A stretch of 12,343 bases of DNA, taken from an uncultured Clostridia bacterium (GTDB lineage Bacteria; Bacillota; Clostridia; Oscillospirales; Acutalibacteraceae). The notes beneath the pieces were generated by a model that did not search any database, was not told the origin of the DNA, and saw nothing but the letters and a program-made list of their open reading frames with translations. Where the stretch lies: the NCBI GenBank assembly GCA_937919155.1, contig CALFPM010000162.1:1-12343 (forward strand), written 5' to 3'. Made by a program: the position numbers and the translations under genes. Below, piece after piece: positions 1 through 6,275 of the stretch (the stretch's first letter is position 1; the number at the start of each line of letters is the position of its first letter).

Positions 1-885
1 AAATGCAAGGATTTCTTTTGCAGTGTTGAGCTGACTGCCTTCCCAGCTATCCATAGCATCGATTTCCTCAAGAGGAAGGAAAGTGAGCATACGGATGCAC
101 TTGAGAACATCATCGTCAGCAACATTGCGCCAATACTGATAGAATTCGTAGGGTGATGTCTTTGCAGGGTCAAGCCATACTGCGCCTGATGCAGTCTTAC
201 CCATCTTCTTGCCCTCGGAGTTGAGGAGAAGAGTGATTGTCATTGCATAAGCATCCTTGCCCAGCTTTTTACGGATAAGCTCTGTGCCGCCAAGCATATT
301 TGACCACTGGTCATCGCCGCCAAACTGCATATTGCAGCCGTATTCCTTGAAGAGATGATAGAAGTCATAGCTCTGCATAATCATATAGTTGAACTCAAGG
401 AAGCTGAGACCTTTTTCCATTCTCTGCTTGTAGCACTCAGCGCGGAGCATATTGTTAACCGAGAAGCAAGCGCCGACTTCGCGGAGAACCTCAACATAAT
501 TAAGGTCAAGAAGCCAATCGGCATTATTGATCATCATTGCCTTGCCTTCACCGAACTCGATGAAACGGCTCATCTGCTTTTTGAAGCATTCAACGTTGTG
601 CTCAATTGTTTCCTTTGTGAGCACCTGACGAAGGTCGCTTCTGCCTGAAGGGTCGCCGATCATGCCCGTGCCGCCGCCAAGGAGAGCGATGGGTCTGTTG
701 CCTGCCATCTGAAGACGCTTCATAAGGCAAAGTGCCATGAAGTGACCAACATGGAGGCTGTCTGCAGTGGGGTCAAAACCAATGTAAAAAACAGCCTTAC
801 CGTTGTTGATAAGCTCCCTTATTTCTTTTTCGTCTGTTACCTGTGCAATAAGTCCTCTTGCAACAAGTTCTTCATAAATCTGCAT
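1..885 (-). CDS. tyrS: Tyrosyl-tRNA synthetase, C-terminus cut by window edge
   Basis: Class I aminoacyl-tRNA synthetase that activates tyrosine with ATP and loads it onto tRNA-Tyr in the cytoplasm. The first 295 residues are visible; bacterial TyrS is usually about 400, so the rest of the anticodon-binding region and the S4-like C-terminal domain lie outside the window. Seen in the sequence: the HIGH-type motif HVGH at residues 45-48, GGGTGMIGDPSGR at about 70-82, the tyrosine-pocket segment MQSYDF at 170-175, GGDDQW at 189-194, and the KMSKS-type loop KMGKT at 227-231. The ATG at 883-885 is preceded by AAAGGA at a 9-base spacing. The gene lies 60 bases after the SGNH hydrolase gene and has its own likely promoter. 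The leader would be only about 40 bases, too short for a T-box. Alanine codons are almost all GCA or GCT, unlike most genes of the operon upstream. Identification is very secure. Confidence 0.97.
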   Translation of the reverse strand, partial: MQIYEELVARGLIAQVTDEKEIRELINNGKAVFYIGFDPTADSLHVGHFMALCLMKRLQMAGNRPIALLGGGTGMIGDPSGRSDLRQVLTKETIEHNVECFKKQMSRFIEFGEGKAMMINNADWLLDLNYVEVLREVGACFSVNNMLRAECYKQRMEKGLSFLEFNYMIMQSYDFYHLFKEYGCNMQFGGDDQWSNMLGGTELIRKKLGKDAYAMTITLLLNSEGKKMGKTASGAVWLDPAKTSPYEFYQYWRNVADDDVLKCIRMLTFLPLEEIDAMDSWEGSQLNTAKEILAF

Positions 886-924
886 ATTTAACATTCCTTT
901 CGGTAATTAGTTACTTTTTAATCC

Positions 925-939
925 AATGTATGATACATT
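925..939. promoter_or_regulatory. Perfect 15-bp dyad over the tyrS -10 element
   Basis: AATGTAT-G-ATACATT is an inverted repeat with two 7-base arms around a single central base, and it covers the proposed tyrS -10. Its place and size suit a binding site for a dimeric repressor that would block RNA polymerase. The loop is too short for a terminator hairpin. The arms are AT-rich, so chance is a real alternative. I do not recognise it as a known operator. Confidence 0.3.
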
Positions 940-959
940 ATTATTTTATATCTTGTCAA
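930..959 (-). promoter_or_regulatory. Likely sigma-A promoter of tyrS
   Basis: On the minus strand a perfect -35 TTGACA (954-959) is followed after 18 bases by TATCAT (930-935), a five-of-six match to the -10 consensus. Transcription would start near 923 and give a leader of about 38 bases before the tyrS ATG. The -35 lies in the last codons of the SGNH hydrolase gene and the -10 in the intergenic gap. This would let tyrS be expressed apart from the long upstream operon. It is inferred from consensus matches only. Confidence 0.6.
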
Positions 960-1671
960 GTGCTTTCAGCCACTCATCGGCAATAATTGTGTGGCCTGCA
1001 ATGCTGGGATGAGTTCCGTCCCAGATGAAATACTCGATTCTTGATCTTGCTGCATTTTCCTTAATCTTATCATAGAGAGGAACAAAAATGCAGTTGAATT
1101 CCTCTGAAAGCTTTTTTGTTGCAGCTCTGATTCTTTTGTTTGTCGCTTCACGGTAAGCAACGGAATCCTCAGGGTCATTGCTGTCGGGTCGCTTGAACGG
1201 GCCCTCAACGCCATCGGGATGAGGCGTATACTTATAAGAATAATCCGACTTATCAAGCGGAAAATAAAATGGCTCACAAAGAATTATTTTTATGTCTCCC
1301 AATTCTTTTCTTGTAAGCTCAAGGATTGCCCTGAGCCCTTTTTCATGCCTTTCACAGGCTTCATCGGGAGTAATTTCATCAAAATATCCGCGTCCGCCAT
1401 CGTTAACACCCACAAGAATGCTGAGCAAAGTGGGCTTATTATCAATAACATCTTTCTGCCAGTTTTCAAGAAGACCTTCCGCCACATCGCCCGAATAGCC
1501 TTTGTTGATGAACTTGGGCATATTCTCAGCATTTTCAAGCGCAAGCCTGCCTGCAACTATGTACTGATAGCCGTGACCCATAATGTGGTTGCAATCCATG
1601 CATTTGCCTCGGTTGCCGTCTGTTATGGAATCACCCGAAAATAAAATCACTTCATTTTTGCCGAGTTTCAT
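946..1671 (-). CDS. SGNH/GDSL-family hydrolase (esterase/lipase-like)
   Basis: A 241-residue single-domain SGNH hydrolase, a family that cleaves ester bonds of lipids, acetylated sugars or other acyl substrates through a Ser-His-Asp triad. Seen: block I GDSITDG with nucleophile Ser15; block II around NKGYSGD with oxyanion glycine Gly58; block III GVND at 88-91 with Asn90; block V DGTHPS with Asp218 and His221. There is no signal peptide or membrane segment, so it is probably cytoplasmic. The form resembles carbohydrate-esterase-like members of the family (inference), but the substrate cannot be read from sequence. The ATG at 1669-1671 follows a strong ribosome binding site, GAGGTGAT, which overlaps the stop codon of the isomerase-like gene 4 bases upstream, so the two are very likely co-translated. 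That partner suggests a sugar-related role, for example deacylation of a sugar. Residues 22-34 contain two cysteines and two histidines (Cys24, Cys27, His29, His33), an unassigned feature. Confidence 0.88.
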   Translation of the reverse strand: MKLGKNEVILFSGDSITDGNRGKCMDCNHIMGHGYQYIVAGRLALENAENMPKFINKGYSGDVAEGLLENWQKDVIDNKPTLLSILVGVNDGGRGYFDEITPDEACERHEKGLRAILELTRKELGDIKIILCEPFYFPLDKSDYSYKYTPHPDGVEGPFKRPDSNDPEDSVAYREATNKRIRAATKKLSEEFNCIFVPLYDKIKENAARSRIEYFIWDGTHPSIAGHTIIADEWLKALDKI

Positions 1672-1675
1672 ATAA

Positions 1676-2449
1676 TCACCTCAATGTTTTGAGTATATCA
1701 TAGGCGTCTTTGGCATCGCTCTCAAAATCAATCACATCCGCTTCGATTGAGCAATGCTCAACACCGATTGCCCTGAGAGCCTCAATGAAATCCGCCTGGC
1801 TGAATTTATCCCCTGCCTTGGGATAAGTTCTCTTTTTATTGAACGCGGGGTCAGGGTCGGGATTTGATGTGTGGGCGTGAACAACAAAATCCTTATAATC
1901 AAGCAATTTATTCATATCCTCGCCCTGCACAAACATGTGCGCAACATCGGCAAGCACTTTGACATAAGGCGAATCAACGGCTTTTGCAACCTCAACGCCT
2001 TCATCAACCGTGTTGATTGCGTTGCATTCCTCAGGGCGAAGAGGCTCGATTGCAACAGGCAAATCATATTTTTCCGCCACAGGCAAAACATGATATTTAA
2101 TGAATTCAACAATCTGACTTCTGCCCTCTTCAAGGCTCATTCCCTCGGGAATTCTTCTTGCGCCTGACGAGCCGAAAACAAGGTACTTAAGACCGAGATA
2201 TGCCGACTTTGAAAACAAAGTTTCAAGGTATTCGTCAATAGCGGCAAAATCTCTGTTTTCACCAACAACAGGCATACCGATAAAGCAGTTCGCCGCAACA
2301 ACAGGAAGACCCGTTGCTTTCATTTCGTCAAGATATTCCTTATCTTTTTTTGCAATTTCCTGACAGTGGCTTTCCGCATAATCATAGCCGAGACTTTTTA
2401 TGTACTTCATTTTTTCAATGTCCGTGCCAACACAAACGCCGAATTTCAT
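1676..2449 (-). CDS. Sugar phosphate isomerase/epimerase-like TIM-barrel protein
   Basis: A 257-residue member of the xylose isomerase-like/AP endonuclease 2 superfamily, whose members bind a divalent metal in a TIM barrel and mostly isomerise or epimerise sugars or related polyols. The likely metal ligands are visible in the usual order: Glu135 in IEPL, Asp168 and His171 in ADVAHM, His191 or His193 in VHAHTS, and Glu236 in SIEAD. Length is normal for the family. No signal peptide is seen, so it is probably cytoplasmic. The ATG at 2447-2449 overlaps the recN stop as ATGA and is preceded by AAGGAG at a 9-base spacing. The SGNH hydrolase gene begins 4 bases after its stop. The exact substrate is unknown; the superfamily also includes endonuclease IV, but the domain here looks like the sugar-isomerase branch. 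It is not part of the conserved Firmicutes order around recN. Confidence 0.85.
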   Translation of the reverse strand: MKFGVCVGTDIEKMKYIKSLGYDYAESHCQEIAKKDKEYLDEMKATGLPVVAANCFIGMPVVGENRDFAAIDEYLETLFSKSAYLGLKYLVFGSSGARRIPEGMSLEEGRSQIVEFIKYHVLPVAEKYDLPVAIEPLRPEECNAINTVDEGVEVAKAVDSPYVKVLADVAHMFVQGEDMNKLLDYKDFVVHAHTSNPDPDPAFNKKRTYPKAGDKFSQADFIEALRAIGVEHCSIEADVIDFESDAKDAYDILKTLR

Positions 2450-4116
2450 TGTTCATTTCTCCTTGCATTTTTCAGCATTTCTTTTGCTGTTTCTATCTGC
2501 AGAGCGGTTACGCTGCCGCCTGCGGTTATCCTTGCAATTTCGGCGGCTCTGCCGTCAAAATCAAGGGTATCTATCTTCGTATATGTCTTTTCATCATCGG
2601 TGGTTTTCAGGATTTTCATATGCTTGTCTGCCTGAGCGGCAATTCGCGCAAGGTGGGTTACGCAGATAACCTGCCTGCCCTTTGAAACCTGATGCAGCTT
2701 GAGGGCAATTTTCTCCGCCGCCGAGCCGCTGACACCTGTATCAATTTCGTCAAATATAAGAGTTGCAATGCTGTCCTTATCTGAAAGCACATTTTTGATT
2801 GCCAGCATAATTCTTGAAAGCTCGCCGCCCGATGCAATTTTGGCAATGGGTCTGGGCTCCTGACCGAGGTTGGCACTGATGAGGAATTCAATTGCATCCG
2901 CGCCCTTTGAGGTAAGTGCGGTTGCCTTTCGGTCAACAACAAACTCAACCTTGGGCATATCAAGAAATTCAAGCTCCGCTTTGACGCTTTTTTCGAATTC
3001 CGCCGCCGCAGTCATTCGGCTTTCCGTAAGCTTTGCGGAAAGAATCTTGATTTCATCGGAAAGAGCATAAAGCTTTTCTTCAAGCTCACCGATTCTTTCG
3101 TCCGAAATTTCGATTGCATTGCGCTCTGCAACCGCTTTTTCATAAGCGGCAAGAATATCAGCCTCGGTTGCGCCGTATTTCATTGAAAGACGGTAAAGAA
3201 AATCAAGCCTTTCGTTTATTTCGGAAAGCCTTTCAGGGCTGTAATCAAAGCCCTCAATAAGGTCTCTTATTTCCGCAGTGTAATCCGCAAGCTCATAAGA
3301 AATTCCTTTTATTCCCTTTGCGGCGGATTGGGCATTTTCATAGTATTTCGATGCATTCTCAAGCTCGCCCGCGCAGTCTTCAATGCCCGTAAGTATGCCG
3401 TTTTCATCATTGAGGGCGACATATGCCTTTTCGAGAGCCTTTATGACTCTGCCGCTGTGCTGAAGAAGTTCTTTTTCTTTGGCAAGTTCGTCCCTTTCGC
3501 CCTCACGCACGGACGCCTGCTCAATTTCATTGATCTGAAAGTTGAGATAATCCAGCCTTGCCGCCTTTTCATCCCTTGTGTCATAAAGGGAATCAAGCTC
3601 TTTTTTGACGGAAACGAGGTTTGAGAAAACCTGCTTGTATTCCGCGCGCAAAGCCTCATTCTCCGCAAGCAAATCTATGAAACCGCAATGCTTATCGGGT
3701 GAAAGAAGAGCCTGACTGTCGTGCTGACCGTGTATGTTGATAAGACCCGCGCCGATTTCCTTCAATGCGGAAACCGTTGCAGGGCAACCGTTGACACGGC
3801 ACACATTTTTGCCGGAAGCATTGATTGAGCGGCTGAGAACAAGGGATTTATCAGGCATTTTCTCAATGCCCATTTCGTCAAGAATACGCTCTGTTTCGCC
3901 GCTTACACCGGCAAATTCGGCATAGACCCTCGCGCTTTCCGCACCCGTGCGGATAAGCTCCCTTGACGTGCGTTCACCGAGCACGGCATTGATTGCATCA
4001 ATAACAATCGATTTACCCGCACCCGTTTCGCCCGTCATAACATTAAGTCCGCTGTCAAACTCAATCTCCGCGCTCTCAATGACGGCAATATTTTCGATTT
4101 TCAAACCGACAAGCAT
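2446..4116 (-). CDS. recN: DNA repair protein RecN (SMC-like ATPase)
   Basis: RecN is a cytoplasmic SMC-like ATPase recruited early to DNA double-strand breaks, where it helps hold or pair DNA for recombination. Its 556 residues match the family length. Seen: Walker A GETGAGKS at 29-36, the Q-loop region INIHGQHDSQ at about 126-135, a long charged helical middle (about 150-380) fitting the short coiled coil, the ABC signature ASGGELSR at 428-435, Walker B LIFDEID at 453-459, and the H-loop CVTHLARIAAQAD at 485-497. The ATG at 4114-4116 follows GGAGG at an 11-base spacing, slightly long. argR lies 21 bases upstream, the classic Firmicutes arrangement. I see no Bacillus-type LexA box in the argR-recN gap, so transcription probably comes from the operon. 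Its stop overlaps the next gene by 4 bases. Confidence 0.97.
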   Translation of the reverse strand: MLVGLKIENIAVIESAEIEFDSGLNVMTGETGAGKSIVIDAINAVLGERTSRELIRTGAESARVYAEFAGVSGETERILDEMGIEKMPDKSLVLSRSINASGKNVCRVNGCPATVSALKEIGAGLINIHGQHDSQALLSPDKHCGFIDLLAENEALRAEYKQVFSNLVSVKKELDSLYDTRDEKAARLDYLNFQINEIEQASVREGERDELAKEKELLQHSGRVIKALEKAYVALNDENGILTGIEDCAGELENASKYYENAQSAAKGIKGISYELADYTAEIRDLIEGFDYSPERLSEINERLDFLYRLSMKYGATEADILAAYEKAVAERNAIEISDERIGELEEKLYALSDEIKILSAKLTESRMTAAAEFEKSVKAELEFLDMPKVEFVVDRKATALTSKGADAIEFLISANLGQEPRPIAKIASGGELSRIMLAIKNVLSDKDSIATLIFDEIDTGVSGSAAEKIALKLHQVSKGRQVICVTHLARIAAQADKHMKILKTTDDEKTYTKIDTLDFDGRAAEIARITAGGSVTALQIETAKEMLKNARRNEQ

Positions 4117-4137
4117 AAGCTGAAATTCCTCCGAAAA

Positions 4138-4587
4138 TTAACCTACAAGCTCTGCAATAGCCTCTTTCATCTGATTTGCAAGCTCGGGTGTTCTGCAAAG
4201 GGCAAAGATTGTGTCGTCACCTGCAAGTGTGCCCACAAGGCCCTCCCAATGCATTGAGTCAAGAGCTGCACAAGCAGCCTGTGCCATACCTGTGTAGCAA
4301 CGGATAACAAGGGTATTGCCTGCGTAATCCGCAGAAATAACAGAGTGGCTGAAGATGCTTCTGTACTTGCCGAGAAGCTCTCCTGAATCACCGTTGTCAA
4401 CGGCATAGCGGCTTCTGCCCATCTCGTCCACTTTCTTGATGAGTCTCAGATCCTTGATGTCTCTTGAAATTGTTGCCTGAGTTGTGTCAAAACCCTCTGC
4501 TCTGAGCATTTCAAGAAGCTCTGTCTGAGTTGAAAGGCAATGACGGTCGATGAGTCTGATAATAGCCTCGTGTCTTTTCTTTTTCAC
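4138..4587 (-). CDS. argR: Arginine repressor ArgR/AhrC
   Basis: Arginine-dependent hexameric regulator that represses arginine biosynthesis genes and in Firmicutes can activate catabolic ones. The 149 residues match the family. Seen: N-terminal winged helix-turn-helix with the recognition segment TQATISRDIKDL at 36-47, and C-terminal oligomerisation and arginine-binding domain with GLVGTLAGDDTIF at 116-128, including the Asp124-Asp125 pair typical of arginine contacts. The start is GTG at 4585-4587, chosen because AAGGAG lies 9 bases ahead and the N-terminus MKKKRHEAIIRLI fits the family. It sits 17 bases after nadK and 21 before recN, as in other Firmicutes. No ARG-box-like palindrome is evident near its start, so autoregulation is not shown. 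Alanine codons avoid GCG (1 of 16), unlike several operon neighbours such as dxs. Confidence 0.96.
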   Translation of the reverse strand: MKKKRHEAIIRLIDRHCLSTQTELLEMLRAEGFDTTQATISRDIKDLRLIKKVDEMGRSRYAVDNGDSGELLGKYRSIFSHSVISADYAGNTLVIRCYTGMAQAACAALDSMHWEGLVGTLAGDDTIFALCRTPELANQMKEAIAELVG

Positions 4588-4596
4588 AATCCTTAT

Positions 4597-4602
4597 CTCC
4601 TT
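4597..4602 (-). promoter_or_regulatory. Ribosome binding site fixing the GTG start of argR
   Basis: AAGGAG on the minus strand lies 9 bases before the GTG at 4585-4587. No in-frame ATG is available near the N-terminus upstream of the helix-turn-helix, so this site supports GTG as the true start. Confidence 0.7.
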
Positions 4603-4604
4603 AT

Positions 4605-5453
4605 CTATCTTCTTTGTGCAAGTTTTTTGTAGAGTATGTCAATGAAATTATCTGACTTGATTCTGATGAAATTTGCCGTGAATTCCGCTCTCCGTATTTC
4701 CGCATAACAACCCTTTTCGATGGTTACTGGCTGAACTCCGTCTGACGAAACACAAAGGGTATTGCCCTCCGCCGATTCAACGGTCAGCATCGCATCAGGT
4801 CTGAAAACAAGCGACCTGTCCACAAGGGAATGAGGGCAGAGCGGAGTGAGAAGTATGCTTTCAAGCTCAGGGTCAACAATGGGTCCTCCCGCAGAAAGGG
4901 AATATGCCGTTGAGCCTGTGGGGGTCGAAATCAGCACACCGTCACAGAGATAGCTGTTGAATCTGCTGCCGTTGAGAGCAACATCAATAGCCGTCATCCT
5001 CTGCTTTTCTTCGTTGGTGACAAGACAATCGTTGACGCAGTAGTCGCTGTCAATGATTTCCTCGCCTTTCTTTATATTCATTTTGAGCATCAGCCGTTTA
5101 TCGAGAGTGTAGTCGCCCTCAATAAGCCTTGAAAGCAGATGAAGCTCATTATCCTCAAGACCAGCCATAAACGCAAGCCTGCCTGCATTGATGCCGAGAA
5201 TCGGCTTCTGCCTGACGGCAGCAAGCTTTGCGGCGTGGATAATTGAACCGTCACCGCCAACGGCAATCACGGCATCGCAGCCGTCAAGTGCCTCGGCTTC
5301 GGGCAGAAATGCCGCGCCCGTGTGCTCAAATTCGTTTTTAAAATCATCCGAAAAACAGAAATCCGCACCCAAAGCCTTAAGGCTTTTGCAGATTCCGTCC
5401 GTTACCCCTGCAGCTTCCGCACGGGTAAGGTTAGGTATAAGAGTAATTTTCAT
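4605..5453 (-). CDS. nadK: NAD kinase
   Basis: ATP-dependent NAD kinase that makes NADP in the cytoplasm. Its 282 residues are typical. Seen: the family motif GGDGS at 66-70 (usually GGDGT) with catalytic Asp68, GINAGRLAFMA at 88-98 (family form GxNxGxLGFL), the NE/D motif as Asn141-Asp142, and the glycine-rich substrate region CDGVLISTPTGSTAYSLSAG at 170-189. The ATG at 5451-5453 is preceded by GAGGG at a 7-base spacing. It lies 12 bases after tlyA and 17 before argR, the order known from many Clostridia; Bacillus lacks nadK at this spot. NADPH is used by the DXP pathway that begins with dxs in the same run, but that link is inference. Confidence 0.96.
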   Translation of the reverse strand: MKITLIPNLTRAEAAGVTDGICKSLKALGADFCFSDDFKNEFEHTGAAFLPEAEALDGCDAVIAVGGDGSIIHAAKLAAVRQKPILGINAGRLAFMAGLEDNELHLLSRLIEGDYTLDKRLMLKMNIKKGEEIIDSDYCVNDCLVTNEEKQRMTAIDVALNGSRFNSYLCDGVLISTPTGSTAYSLSAGGPIVDPELESILLTPLCPHSLVDRSLVFRPDAMLTVESAEGNTLCVSSDGVQPVTIEKGCYAEIRRAEFTANFIRIKSDNFIDILYKKLAQRR

Positions 5454-5465
5454 ATCGTTACCCTC

Positions 5466-6275
5466 TTATTTATCCAGATTTTCGTGTGAACGCTCAACAA
5501 GCTCCTCAACAGAGCCGTCCCAGAGCATTTCACCCTCATCGGTTTTCTCAATATACATAAGATACTCAATGTTTCCCTCGGGGCCTTTGATTGGTGAGAA
5601 ATCAACATTCAGTACCCTGAAGCCGTTTTCCGCCGCAAATGCGGTTATGCTGCGCACAACATCGGTATGCACGGATTTATCCCTGACAACACCTTTTTTT
5701 CCTATGTTTTCCTTGCCTGCTTCAAACTGAGGTTTTATGAGGCAGACCGACCTGCCACCCGATTTAAGGAGAGTGTGCATAACGGGCAAAATAAGCTTAA
5801 GAGAAATGAACGAAACATCAACGCTGGCAAAATCCACCTCATCGGGCACCTGCTCACGGGTAACATAGCGGAAATTTGTCCTTTCAAGGTTGACTACTCT
5901 TTCGTCACACCTGAGCTTCCATGCAAGCTGACCGTAGCCAACATCAATGGCATAAACCTTTTTCGCGCCGTTTGTGAGCATACAGTCGGTAAAGCCGCCC
6001 GTTGACGCACCGATATCCATGCAGACGCAATCCGCAAGGCTGAGACCGAAGCACCTGACCGCCTTGTCAAGCTTCAGACCGCCTCGGCTGACAAAGGGAT
6101 TCACCGCTCCCCTGACCTCGATAACATCTGTTTCTTTTATGTTAACGCCGCCTTTGAGCGCCTTCTGACCGTTAACATAAACACTGCCTGCCATTATCAT
6201 TGCTTTTGCCTTTTCTCTTGTTTCGGCAAAGCCTCTTTCATAAACGGCAACATCGAGCCGAAGTTTTTCACTCAT
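5466..6275 (-). CDS. tlyA: TlyA-family rRNA 2'-O-methyltransferase (YqxC/hemolysin-like)
   Basis: TlyA proteins join an N-terminal S4 RNA-binding domain to an FtsJ/RrmJ-type SAM-dependent methyltransferase and, in characterised members, 2'-O-methylate cytidines in ribosomal RNA. Older annotations call them hemolysin. Here 269 residues show an S4-like start (KLRLDVAVYERGFAETREKA, residues 4-23, with YVNGQ at 33-37), the SAM-binding motif DIGASTGGFTD at 87-97, and a plausible K-D-K-E catalytic set: Lys68 in SRGGLKLDK, Asp153 in DVSFIS, Lys181 in IKPQFE and Glu237 in GNIEYL. The ATG at 6273-6275 overlaps the dxs stop as ATGA, with GAGG seven bases ahead, so translation is coupled to dxs. nadK follows after 12 bases. 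The exact rRNA target in this organism is not known from sequence. Confidence 0.94.
   Translation of the reverse strand: MSEKLRLDVAVYERGFAETREKAKAMIMAGSVYVNGQKALKGGVNIKETDVIEVRGAVNPFVSRGGLKLDKAVRCFGLSLADCVCMDIGASTGGFTDCMLTNGAKKVYAIDVGYGQLAWKLRCDERVVNLERTNFRYVTREQVPDEVDFASVDVSFISLKLILPVMHTLLKSGGRSVCLIKPQFEAGKENIGKKGVVRDKSVHTDVVRSITAFAAENGFRVLNVDFSPIKGPEGNIEYLMYIEKTDEGEMLWDGSVEELVERSHENLDK

Noticed and set aside
355..648. Plus-strand open frame of 97 residues inside the tyrS region
   Set aside because: The minus strand here encodes the core of TyrS with HIGH and KMSKS-type motifs, so the plus frame is a shadow.
4117..4137. Possible LexA (SOS) box before recN
   Set aside because: The 21-base gap holds a ribosome site only; I find no CGAAC-N4-GTTCG-like sequence there.
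5188..5730. Plus-strand open frame of 180 residues opposite nadK and tlyA
   Set aside because: Serine- and proline-rich low-meaning translation opposite two clear genes; a typical antisense shadow.
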